From Flavobacteriales bacterium (GTDB taxonomy: Bacteria > Bacteroidota > Bacteroidia > Flavobacteriales > BACL11), in contig PAUF01000010.1 of the NCBI GenBank assembly GCA_002712715.1, forward strand, positions 46,424-90,838: a stretch of 44,415 bases of DNA, given 5' to 3'. The position numbers and the translations under genes are program-made. Every line of letters begins with the position of its first letter. Within the stretch, counting starts at the first letter, position 1. Below the pieces are notes generated by a model that was not told where the DNA came from, did not search any database, and worked only from the letters and a program-made list of their open reading frames with translations. Below are positions 8,301-16,328 of this stretch, one piece after another.

Positions 8301-9492
8301 TTGAATTAGTATTATTGACTATAGAAATCGGTATCATAGAAGATGAATACCAATTATATGTATAAGGTGGATAACCTCCATATATACTTAAATTAATTTC
8401 TCCATCATTACCACTATAACAACTAACATCAGTTATTATAGAGTTAGAAGAAAATGATGATGATGGATCCTCTGTAACAACTAATGTAAATGTACCTAAT
8501 TCTGATGCTGTTGCTGCATCAACTACTATATAATATGTACCTGATTCACATAACGCTGAAACAAGTTCAGATTGATTAGAACAATAATTATCATTTTCTG
8601 CAACAGCTACTACATTAGTATCTTTTAACAAATATAAATAACTATCAAACTGTGCTCCATTTGTCCCACAAAGAGAAATATTAACACCAGTTGGATTAGA
8701 TATATTAAACTTATAAATAACATCATTACCACTACTGTTTGGATAGTAATTACTATAACACTCATTACTATTAAAATGTATAAGTGGGTTTCCGGAATTT
8801 AAATTACCTAAATTTATAGCATTTGTAAAAGAATGACCATTTGTATACTTCCAATAAGTTTCAATATGTGGCTTAAAGTAACCATTAACACTGGCATCAC
8901 TACAAGATCCATTTAAATATCCATGACTATACCATTGACATGGAGGCCCATTTCTATAGTTTAAACCCTGATAAAAAGGATTACCTTCACATCTATAATC
9001 ATCACCTGTTTCTATTCCGACACATAAGCCCCACAAGTAAACTCCACAACATTCTACTCCATTCCAATCACAAACAGATCCATTCGAACAAAAACCAGCT
9101 AATCCATCAGAAGGCAGATCATCCTCCCATGTATCTAGTCTAAAATCTAAATATTGAGGAACAGTTATTGAATTATAAACAAAAGAAGCAAAAATATTAT
9201 TGAAGTCAATTGAATTTGTACCTGTATTAGTAGGCGTAAAGTTATTATCCTGCAAACAAGATCCTCCTGTCCATGGATATATAGATAAATTATCCATAGC
9301 CCAAATTTTGACCACTAATTCATCAGGAGCAAAACCCACTCCTAATAAAGATTCATCAGTAGCTGCAAAATTTCCTTGTACCTCTCTAAGTTTTACATCA
9401 ACCGAAATAGGGCCATCATTATATGACTGAGAAAAAATTAATAAACTATTAAATGAAAATAGTAACAAGAATAGAAATATTTTTAATCTCAT
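5356..9492 (-). CDS. giant T9SS type B surface protein with 77-residue Ig-like repeats
   Basis: 1378 residues, secreted. Signal peptide 1-21 (ending IFSQ). Residues ~22-210 are an unrecognised domain with a cysteine-rich part (about 10 Cys between 79 and 198). Residues ~215-340 resemble a pre-peptidase C-terminal (PPC) beta domain. Two SprB-type repeats follow (about 345-510, DVSCYSGNDGEINL and SCYGYSDGQLNV). Next come eight Ig-like repeats and a ninth variant one, with conserved Cys at 523, 600, 676, 753, 830, 907, 985, 1062 and 1139 and a core like GANxYxWSPxxGL...GTDxNGC. A PKD domain (YLWDFGDN, ~1213-1290) and the type B sorting domain (FVPNTFTPNNDGVNDIFKP onward, ~1295-1378) end the protein. 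It is probably exported by the T9SS and displayed or released as an adhesin or fibre; ligand unknown. A promoter box lies 19 nt upstream. Confidence 0.9.
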   Translation of the reverse strand: MRLKIFLFLLLFSFNSLLIFSQSYNDGPISVDVKLREVQGNFAATDESLLGVGFAPDELVVKIWAMDNLSIYPWTGGSCLQDNNFTPTNTGTNSIDFNNIFASFVYNSITVPQYLDFRLDTWEDDLPSDGLAGFCSNGSVCDWNGVECCGVYLWGLCVGIETGDDYRCEGNPFYQGLNYRNGPPCQWYSHGYLNGSCSDASVNGYFKPHIETYWKYTNGHSFTNAINLGNLNSGNPLIHFNSNECYSNYYPNSSGNDVIYKFNISNPTGVNISLCGTNGAQFDSYLYLLKDTNVVAVAENDNYCSNQSELVSALCESGTYYIVVDAATASELGTFTLVVTEDPSSSFSSNSIITDVSCYSGNDGEINLSIYGGYPPYTYNWYSSSMIPISIVNNTNSIVDSIDNLSSGNYIIQVIDNTNCIITDTIFVDEPSQLVLSTSQISNSCYGYSDGQLNVQVSGGNPPYSYNWNTIPPQNSSNAVYVSAGNYLVTVSDINSCIDTSSQSVYQPSAVPVNISSSNTTVCFGGSVNLTASGALSYNWSPSIWLSSTNSSNVISTPNTSIDYIVTGTDINGCSSNDTVSVSVVQSLSMSSTPINPTICEDEEVTIILTGATTYNWFPNYAINSINSSSFIAFPDSSTNYMIIGTDNYGCSDTIYIDIDVLNKPTLNLTNNPTICEGQSVSLSVNGANNYQWYPSTGLNNTIGSTVLANPSFSTFYSVIGTANNGCSDTMSTTVSVNPIPVLSTFPNNIDLCLGDTVTLYVSGADTYIWSPNQIIGLTNLDTIKVSPISSTIYSVLGIDNLGCSSSSSISVNVNTTPNIEVNADKQSICIGESALLSANGGVQYSWQPNISLSSNIGNVVSASPNVSTTYLVTGTDINSCSSWDTITILVNQLPVLSVNKPVSTICEGETDNLIVSGANNYIWSPALGLNVTNDSSVIASPNSSTNYYIIGTDQNGCSAVISSNVIVNPSPNLSFNLPSSSAICYGSSLSIEVFGANSYTWSPANGLDNINSSIVQASPLSSTTYTVLGTDLNNCSDSLEFELIVGVSPIVSINPSNPVICEGESITLLADGASNYQWFPDTDLSSSVGSSVVSNTTSTRVYYVIGTDILNCVDTSEVVVSVIPLPTADIISGGGDLCSGDSAAIVVDLSGNPEWNLTYSIDGAVTQISTITSPLVIYTDQSGLYTIPYVSDDNGCANVGSGSAQLEIVNSPKANISFSPSFINMLDPEVFFTNSSIFALSYLWDFGDNSSLSYDFEPTHQYQEEGSYIVTMVAQNASCIDTAVINVIVNPYYTLFVPNTFTPNNDGVNDIFKPIGKGIDQYEIVIYNRWGDEVFRSNDINIGWDGGEVISGTYTYKITIEDKLGEFHNKSGFILLE
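6115..7962 (-). repeat. tandem Ig-like repeat array, period 77 residues (231 bp)
   Basis: Within the 1378-aa protein, eight canonical units and one variant follow each other with the leading Cys spaced 77, 76, 77, 77, 77, 78, 77 and 77 residues apart. Shared core: xICEGESVxLxxxGAxxYxWxP...ASPxxSTxYxVxGTDxxGCS. Units are clearly diverged at the DNA level, so this is an old protein-level array and not a recent expansion. Confidence 0.85.
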
Positions 9493-9511
9493 TTTAATAA
9501 AAAATAAAATA

Positions 9512-9519
9512 CAAATATA
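9512..9519 (-). promoter_or_regulatory. TAnnTTTG promoter box before the 1378-aa gene
   Basis: TATATTTG on the minus strand, 19 nt before the ATG at 9492. A TTG (9535-9537) sits 15 nt further upstream, slightly short for a -33 element. It lies in the 33-nt gap and suggests that this gene can be transcribed independently of its upstream neighbour. Confidence 0.5.
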
Positions 9520-9525
9520 AATATT

Positions 9526-12500
9526 CTATCGTAACAATTTCAACTGACCTTGATATTCAAAAGTTTCACCATAAATATTCTCCACAAAAACTGTATAAGT
9601 ATATATTCCATGTGGACAAAGTGTACCATTTAGTCTATGAGTACCATCCCAACCTTGAGCGATATTTTTTGATTCGAATAATAACTCACCCCATCTAGAA
9701 AATATCTTCATTTCAAAAGAATTAATTCCAATTCCATAGGATTTGAAAATATTATTCTCTTTGTTATTACTAGATGGTATAAAAGAATTAGGTATATAAA
9801 TACTATATTCATCAACTACAACATTCTTAGTAATAGTATCGATACAATTATGCTCAGTAATTATTTCCAAAGTAACAGTATATTCACCATGTTCAGAGTA
9901 AGAATGAGAGACAATTGAATCAGTAGCTGTATTTAAGTCTCCAAAATCCCAATTCCAGAATTTTATATTTGACCAATATGTTGTTGAAATATCCACAAAA
10001 AAGAAAGGATCACTCTTTTGATCAATAAATCTTTGATGATATGGATACGCTTCAAAATCAGCAATTGGACTTAATAAATTATCAATATTAAATGATGATT
10101 TTTTAGAGCATCCATTATTATCAATAACATCTACTAGATAAGAACCTTGATTTAATGAATTTTCAACCAAGGATATTGAACCATTACTCCAATTTGGAAA
10201 ATATGGACTTACACCTCCACTTATAAACACTTCAGCTTTACCAACTCCTCTATTACATGTGTCTGGAAAATATTCAAGATCAAAATCAAGTTCTTCAGGT
10301 TGATATAAAGTTATTGAATCTATAGCAATACATTGATTATTATCATAAACTATCACTTCATAATATCCAGCATAAATATTTGATAAACTTTGAGATAACT
10401 CCATATTATTCCACAAAAAGGTGTATGGAGAAACACCACCAAAAGGAACCGCTTGTACTCCAGCGTCATTATAACCATTACAACTCACATTATATCCATT
10501 AAAATCAGTAACGGAAACTATATCAGTCTCTACTTTAGTCAACGGCTCATTTAAATAAATTGTTAGAAACTCAAAACAACCTAAAGAATCAGTAACAGTC
10601 ACAGTATAACTACCAACTGAAAGGTTATATACACTGTCACTAATACTGCCAAAATCCCATAAAAACTGATGTGGAGAATAACCTCCATCAACATTAATCT
10701 TAATCCACCCAGAATTATCTCCAATACACCTAATATTATATCCCGAATAATTAGAAGTTTTGACGGACATAACTTGAGATAAAGAAAGTGGTTCATCAAT
10801 CAAAAATTGAGAATTTTGAACACAGTTATTATTATCTGAAACTGTAACTAAATAAATTCCAGCCTCCAGTCCATAAATATCTTCTAATGAAGAAGTAAAT
10901 CCATTAGGACCTATCCATGAATAAGAGTACGGAGGAGCACCTGTTCCTTGAGTTATCTGTAATTCAATTTGACCAGTAAACTCTCCATTACAATTAACAT
11001 CGGTAATATTAGCGATAATTTGCATTGAATCATTTTGGACAATCAAAATTGAATCTGTCAATTTACATAAATTATCATCAATCACAGAGTATGTATGATA
11101 ACCAGCATTCAAAGCTAAAGAGTCACTAATTCCAAAATCAAACACATAAGGATAGACGCCTCCATTTATTTGAAATGATACAGTACCATTACTATCACCG
11201 TAACATAAAATATTTGTAACATTAGTAGTAACCACTAATTCAGAAGGTTGATTCACTATAATATCTCTATTTATAGAGCAATTAGTCGCGTCAGTTATAC
11301 TTATAGTGTATACTGCAGAACCAATAGATAAAAGATCTTGGGTAGTAACATTATTAGACCATAGATAATTAAATGGAGGGGTTCCTCCATTTATCTCTAA
11401 ATCAATAGAACCATCAATTCCATTAAAGCAACTTACATCCATAACATTAACAATAGTATCAAATAAATAAAGAAACACATCTAAAGTGTCTGAAAATATA
11501 CAATTATTCGCATCTAAAACATTATAAACATATTGACCTGCAGATAAATTATCATTAATCGAATCTATGGATCCATTACTCCATACATAAGAGTAAGTTT
11601 GAACTCCACCTGTAGCAGTAACTACTATAGATCCATCGGAATACCCTTCACAACTCTCATCAACAACTATAGAAGAAACAGAAATATTAGATGGTTCATT
11701 TATACTATACAACAATTGAATAGGACAATTAGAGGAATCATTTACTAAAACACTGTAATTACCAGGTGTCAAACTATCAATATAGTTACTAACCGAAGAA
11801 AAACCCAACGGACCGCTCCAATTAAAAAATGCACTATTTGAATTTGGAGTTAATAACAATATAGTACCATCAGCAAATCCATTACATGTAACATCTTGAA
11901 TGAAATTATTAACTTGAATATATGAACCATTACTGACGAATTCTGAAATTTGATTAGAACATCCGTTTTGATCTAATATAGTTAAATTATATGTTCCGGG
12001 TTCTAAATTAAAAATGTCTAAAGAATTAGAAGTATAAAAGTTTGGACCTACCCATGAATAAGAGTATGTTCCAGGAGTTGAAATTGTAACATCTATAGAT
12101 CCATCTTGTAAATTTAAACAACTTTCATTAACAACTATTGATGAAGTAACAACCTCTTGAGGTTGATTTATAATTAAAGGAGAATTGTTAATTGAGGGTA
12201 TACATCCATTATCATCAGAAATAGTATAATTATAATTACCAGCAGATAAGGAAAAAATATCCTCTGAAACACTAAAATAAGAATTAGTTCCATTCCAAAT
12301 TGTGGAATAACCTCCAACTCCACCAGAAATTGTTAGATGTATTTCACCATCAGATAATGAAAAACAGCTTACATCAATAATACTATCTACAACTGTAATA
12401 TCAGAAGGTTCTATAATTATAAAAGATAATGAAGGACCAATACAACCATTTGTGTCGAAAATACTAACTATATAATTACCTGGAGATAAATTATTAATAT

Positions 12501-14670
12501 CTTCTGAATTTGAAAAGAAAGCATTAGGGCCACTCCAATTATAATTAACTCCTGTACCAATAGAAGTCAAATCAATAGAACCATCATTATAACCAAAACA
12601 AGAAACATGATTTTCAATACCAAAGAGTGACATTGGAGATGGTTCAGTAATAGAAATTGTTTCAATTAAAGGACCACAATTGTTCGCATCAGATATTATA
12701 GCTGTATAAACACCAGCAGGAAGACTTGAAATATTCTGCAAATTACTAATATACCCATTTGAAGAAGACCAAGCAACGTTGTATGGGGGCACCCCACCAT
12801 TAATAACTAAATTAATTTGGCCATCATTTGATGAATAACAACTAACCTCCGTGTAATTAGATGTAACACTTAAAATAGGTGGCTCATCTATTATTACATC
12901 AATGGGTTCCAACCCACATCCAAGTGTATCACCAATACTATCAGTAATAAAACAATAATAATGTCCTTGATCTAAATTAGACAAATCCTCAAGACTGGAA
13001 GTAAATCCACTAACTGAATCTAACCAATAATAACTATAGGGTGGATAACCCCCAATCACAGAAAGATCAATAGTACCATCCTGCAATCCAAAACAACTAA
13101 CATCACTTTTAATATAAGAACCCGAAGAATAATTTAAATTAATCTGATAAGCATAACTAAAAGTACTCATTAAGGGACAAGCATCATCAATAACGGTAAC
13201 TACAAAATAATATGGACTATTTGCAACATCTAATAAACTAGGATTCCATGAAAAAACACCAACTGGATTAGGAGTTGAATTATTTGAAACGCTGAATGAG
13301 GCAGAAGGAATCGCATTATTCCAACTCATATTTAAATTTGTAACCGTAGAATTTGTCAAAGCTCCAATATTAAAATTGATAGTAGTGTTTCCATCGGTAC
13401 ATAGATTATAAGTAGAAATAGTTCCAGTAGGATCTGAATCTACAGAAGCTAAGGTATCAATACCTGTTAAATATGGAGGAGGTTCTGTACAATTAAGTAC
13501 ATTAACTTGTATGTCTCGAATAATGCTTCCTATGAGGACTCCATTTCTATATTCTTCAACTTTAATAGCTACAACAGAAGTGAGCGGAGATGGTGGGTTC
13601 ATACACAAATTCCCTGTAAGATAATTAAAAGTAGTCGTTCCTCCTACTGGATTATTTACTGAATAACCATTATTATACACTACAGAACCTCCTCCTGTTA
13701 AGGGAGTAATTAAGGAATAAACCAAGGAGTCACCATCAGGTTCAACAGCGCCATTATTATAACAATATGGAGTATTTGCACAAATGTATGGTACAGGATT
13801 TTGAGTAAAACTAGGCGAATTATTACATAATGTTAAATTATTTAAAGTAGCTTCAATTCTCAACTCCTCAGTTCCAGGAGCATTAATAGTACTTATCGCA
13901 TTATTTCTACAACATTCTTGAACAGAAAAAATCCAATCAGGACACTTAGCAATATTAATATTAGCTTCGTAAGTATATTCCTCGATACCAATAACATTTC
14001 CACCAGTACATGTAGAATTCATAGTTGGACATATAGGCGTAATAACAGTTCCTGATCCAGTTTGTGTAAGAGTAATACTCTGATTAACACCACAACTAGC
14101 AGAATAATAATTAAGATTTAGAGATCCAGGAGCTGAAATACCATCACAATCTCTATAAAATTTGACTGTAACTTTATAAGTATCAGGAGTACCTCCGATA
14201 TAAGTAGTCTGATATATATTTGCGCAAGGATCTGCAATAGTAAAAGAAGAAGATCCACTAGAACCAGTAGTAGGAGCACCACTAGTAATAAAACTACCAT
14301 TAACATCCGATAATGAGTAACTTCCTCCATTCCAACCATCACCCCATGAATCGAACCAATTAAATGTATAATTTCCTGGAGGGAGACAGTATATAGATTG
14401 ATAGGAAGAATTATTAGAATAAGCAGAACCCTGCCCACCTTGTGCAACTACAACACCTGCACTATTAGTAATGGTCCATGAAATTTCATTTGCCCAGGTA
14501 ACGGTCTGAATGTCAACTACAACACTACCATATCCGATAAGCGTAGTAGTTGGCGTACCTACTGTTCCAGAACTAATACATTGATAAGAAATGTCCATTC
14601 CAGCAGCATGAGTAGAATAACCATGATAGCTAATTAATGAAAATAATAATATTATTAGTATTCTTGTCAT
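9526..14670 (-). CDS. giant T9SS type B surface protein with 13 SprB repeats
   Basis: 1714 residues, secreted. Signal peptide about 1-19. The N-terminal HMxGGE/YRDCNG-type domain begins at THAAGMDISYQC (20-31) and resumes at YKVTVKFYRDCDG (165-177), ending near 395. Between these parts is an extra domain (about 36-163) with the motif FDSWGDGWNGGSY. Residues ~396-517 are an Ig/cadherin-like linker. Thirteen SprB repeats (about 518-1531) follow, each starting like DVSCFGxxDGxIDL and containing GGxPPYxYxW...L.AGxYxVxVxDxNxC. A PKD domain (FWNWDFGDLN) covers ~1532-1620 and the type B sorting domain ~1621-1714 (IYIPNSFIPSSNN, ending LKLLR). SprB is the mobile gliding adhesin of Flavobacterium; this protein shares its repeat but is far shorter. 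It probably acts as an adhesin or surface filament. The sorting domain lacks the usual NDGxND signature. Confidence 0.9.
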   Translation of the reverse strand: MTRILIILLFSLISYHGYSTHAAGMDISYQCISSGTVGTPTTTLIGYGSVVVDIQTVTWANEISWTITNSAGVVVAQGGQGSAYSNNSSYQSIYCLPPGNYTFNWFDSWGDGWNGGSYSLSDVNGSFITSGAPTTGSSGSSSFTIADPCANIYQTTYIGGTPDTYKVTVKFYRDCDGISAPGSLNLNYYSASCGVNQSITLTQTGSGTVITPICPTMNSTCTGGNVIGIEEYTYEANINIAKCPDWIFSVQECCRNNAISTINAPGTEELRIEATLNNLTLCNNSPSFTQNPVPYICANTPYCYNNGAVEPDGDSLVYSLITPLTGGGSVVYNNGYSVNNPVGGTTTFNYLTGNLCMNPPSPLTSVVAIKVEEYRNGVLIGSIIRDIQVNVLNCTEPPPYLTGIDTLASVDSDPTGTISTYNLCTDGNTTINFNIGALTNSTVTNLNMSWNNAIPSASFSVSNNSTPNPVGVFSWNPSLLDVANSPYYFVVTVIDDACPLMSTFSYAYQINLNYSSGSYIKSDVSCFGLQDGTIDLSVIGGYPPYSYYWLDSVSGFTSSLEDLSNLDQGHYYCFITDSIGDTLGCGLEPIDVIIDEPPILSVTSNYTEVSCYSSNDGQINLVINGGVPPYNVAWSSSNGYISNLQNISSLPAGVYTAIISDANNCGPLIETISITEPSPMSLFGIENHVSCFGYNDGSIDLTSIGTGVNYNWSGPNAFFSNSEDINNLSPGNYIVSIFDTNGCIGPSLSFIIIEPSDITVVDSIIDVSCFSLSDGEIHLTISGGVGGYSTIWNGTNSYFSVSEDIFSLSAGNYNYTISDDNGCIPSINNSPLIINQPQEVVTSSIVVNESCLNLQDGSIDVTISTPGTYSYSWVGPNFYTSNSLDIFNLEPGTYNLTILDQNGCSNQISEFVSNGSYIQVNNFIQDVTCNGFADGTILLLTPNSNSAFFNWSGPLGFSSVSNYIDSLTPGNYSVLVNDSSNCPIQLLYSINEPSNISVSSIVVDESCEGYSDGSIVVTATGGVQTYSYVWSNGSIDSINDNLSAGQYVYNVLDANNCIFSDTLDVFLYLFDTIVNVMDVSCFNGIDGSIDLEINGGTPPFNYLWSNNVTTQDLLSIGSAVYTISITDATNCSINRDIIVNQPSELVVTTNVTNILCYGDSNGTVSFQINGGVYPYVFDFGISDSLALNAGYHTYSVIDDNLCKLTDSILIVQNDSMQIIANITDVNCNGEFTGQIELQITQGTGAPPYSYSWIGPNGFTSSLEDIYGLEAGIYLVTVSDNNNCVQNSQFLIDEPLSLSQVMSVKTSNYSGYNIRCIGDNSGWIKINVDGGYSPHQFLWDFGSISDSVYNLSVGSYTVTVTDSLGCFEFLTIYLNEPLTKVETDIVSVTDFNGYNVSCNGYNDAGVQAVPFGGVSPYTFLWNNMELSQSLSNIYAGYYEVIVYDNNQCIAIDSITLYQPEELDFDLEYFPDTCNRGVGKAEVFISGGVSPYFPNWSNGSISLVENSLNQGSYLVDVIDNNGCSKKSSFNIDNLLSPIADFEAYPYHQRFIDQKSDPFFFVDISTTYWSNIKFWNWDFGDLNTATDSIVSHSYSEHGEYTVTLEIITEHNCIDTITKNVVVDEYSIYIPNSFIPSSNNKENNIFKSYGIGINSFEMKIFSRWGELLFESKNIAQGWDGTHRLNGTLCPHGIYTYTVFVENIYGETFEYQGQLKLLR
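10078..13119 (-). repeat. 13 tandem SprB-type repeats
   Basis: Residues ~518-1531 of the 1714-aa protein. Unit signatures DVSCFGLQDGTIDL, EVSCYSSNDGQINL, HVSCFGYNDGSIDL and so on, each about 75-85 residues, with later units (11-13) more degenerate. Confidence 0.85.
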
Positions 14671-14690
14671 AAATCCTTACTAAATTATTG

Positions 14691-14698
14691 CAAAATTA
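14691..14698 (-). promoter_or_regulatory. TAnnTTTG promoter box before the 1714-aa gene
   Basis: TAATTTTG on the minus strand, 20 nt before the ATG at 14670. An AAGGAT stretch 5 nt before the start codon could serve as a Shine-Dalgarno sequence, which is uncommon in this window. Confidence 0.5.
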
Positions 14699-14711
14699 CA
14701 AAAAAAGATTC

Positions 14712-16292
14712 TCATTTTATTTTCCTTACTCTAAGTAGATTCAAATGGTTCTGAGAATTTGTTCTAATATCAATTAATTGGTGATTATAGAACCTTACAA
14801 TTTGATCATAATACAATGGAACTACTATAGATTTATCAATTATAATTCTTTCCATTTTCAAATACAATAACTCTCTTTTTTTTGGATCTTTCTCAATAAT
14901 AGAAGTCTCGTATAAATCATCAAATTCATCATTGCTAAAATGGGTTTTATTTAATCCATTATTCCAATTATTTCTACTATAGAATAATGATAAATAATTC
15001 TCAGGATCTGGATAATCAGCTATCCAACTTGCTCGAAAAAAATCAATCTTTGATTTAGCGACCATATCTCTATGTGTTGATGAAGGATTAACCTCAATAT
15101 TTACATTAAGACCTATTGAATTTAATTGATTTTGAATATATTCACAAAGATCCAAATAATTATCCGTAGTATTAATAGTTATTGGAGGGATTTCATAACC
15201 CATTGAATCAGATTTATATAAATAATACTTTGCTTTTTCGATATCATATTTATATCCATTTAACTTACTATTATTAGAATACATTGAAATAGGAACAATT
15301 CCATTATTAGCAGGTGTACCTATATTATTACGTAAATACTTAATCATTTGTTCTCTATTAATAGCATAATTAATAGCCTTTCTTAAATAAATATTTTTCT
15401 TAAATGGGGAATCCCCATCCATTAAGAATCCAAAATATTCAGTATTTAAAAAATTTATTGACTCAAAATTTATTTGATTCCGATACTTAGACTTAAGTTC
15501 TCCATTCAAATCTAGTAATTCATCCTTATATGAAGCATCAAGTCCTGAAATGAAATCCAAATCTCCTTGTAAAAAGCTAAGGAATTCGGATTGTTTATCC
15601 TTAATAAAAGTAATCGCAACAGCATCTAAATAAGGTAACCTATTATCATTATCGAATTCGAAATAATGAGGATTTTTTCTCAAAACAAGTTTTGATCCAT
15701 ATTTCCAATATTGATACATAAAAGGACCTGTTCCTATTGGAGATTCTCCAAAAGAAGAAACGTCAGCAAGTTCTTTAGGCACAACACTACAATACTGCAT
15801 CCCTAAAATAGATAAAAATGGTGAAAATGGTTTATGCAGTATAATTTTAAACACAGAATCATTTTCTGCATAAAAAGTATCAACATTATCTAATACCCAT
15901 GAACCAGGAGAAGCGAGTTGGGGATCCAATAAACGGTTAAAAGAGTAAACAAAATCTGAAGCAACAACCCTTCGTCCTTGATCTTCAAAAAAAACTGGAT
16001 GATTATGAAAATAAACATCAGTTCTTAAATTAAAAGTATATTCTTTTCCATCAGAGCTAATTAACCAGTCGCTAGCTATTAATGGAGAAATGTTTAGACT
16101 ATCATCAATTCTAACTAAAGAACTGAAAATCTGAGACGTTGCCCAAATAGTAGATTTATCTTTTGCAAAAGCTGGGTCTAGTGTTGATATCCCATCCGAC
16201 TCATTATAATGTAAAATATCATAATTGTCAGTATCAGGCACACTACATTGAATAAACAAAAATATCAACGAAAGCTTATAAATAAATTTCAT
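14712..16292 (-). CDS. orphan oligopeptide/nickel-type ABC solute-binding lipoprotein (SBP family 5)
   Basis: About 526 residues from the start chosen here. The ORF track starts 5 codons earlier (MILMD, at 16307), but MKFIYKLSLIFLFIQC gives a normal lipoprotein signal with Cys at 16. The mature protein matches the OppA/DppA family: an N-terminal ISTLDPAFAKDKSTIW segment, EYTFNLRTDVYFHN, the ASDFVYSFNRLLDP motif, YLRKAINYAINREQ, and a C-terminal ISADYPDPENYL-like stretch (here IADYPDPENYLSLFYS). The family binds oligopeptides, dipeptides, nickel or other solutes and hands them to an ABC importer. No permease or ATPase gene is near. It lies 21-36 nt after the 1771-aa surface-protein gene and 41 nt before the 1714-aa gene, so it may share the transcript of the former. 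Confidence 0.88.
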   Translation of the reverse strand: MKFIYKLSLIFLFIQCSVPDTDNYDILHYNESDGISTLDPAFAKDKSTIWATSQIFSSLVRIDDSLNISPLIASDWLISSDGKEYTFNLRTDVYFHNHPVFFEDQGRRVVASDFVYSFNRLLDPQLASPGSWVLDNVDTFYAENDSVFKIILHKPFSPFLSILGMQYCSVVPKELADVSSFGESPIGTGPFMYQYWKYGSKLVLRKNPHYFEFDNDNRLPYLDAVAITFIKDKQSEFLSFLQGDLDFISGLDASYKDELLDLNGELKSKYRNQINFESINFLNTEYFGFLMDGDSPFKKNIYLRKAINYAINREQMIKYLRNNIGTPANNGIVPISMYSNNSKLNGYKYDIEKAKYYLYKSDSMGYEIPPITINTTDNYLDLCEYIQNQLNSIGLNVNIEVNPSSTHRDMVAKSKIDFFRASWIADYPDPENYLSLFYSRNNWNNGLNKTHFSNDEFDDLYETSIIEKDPKKRELLYLKMERIIIDKSIVVPLYYDQIVRFYNHQLIDIRTNSQNHLNLLRVRKIK

Positions 16293-16328
16293 GTCCATTA
16301 AAATCAAGCTAATTTAACAATATAAAAA

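Noticed and set aside
14118-14447. 109-aa minus-strand ORF rich in Leu/Val
   Set aside because: A shadow of the 1714-aa gene in another frame; low-complexity hydrophobic composition comes from Thr/Ser/Gly codons of the real gene.
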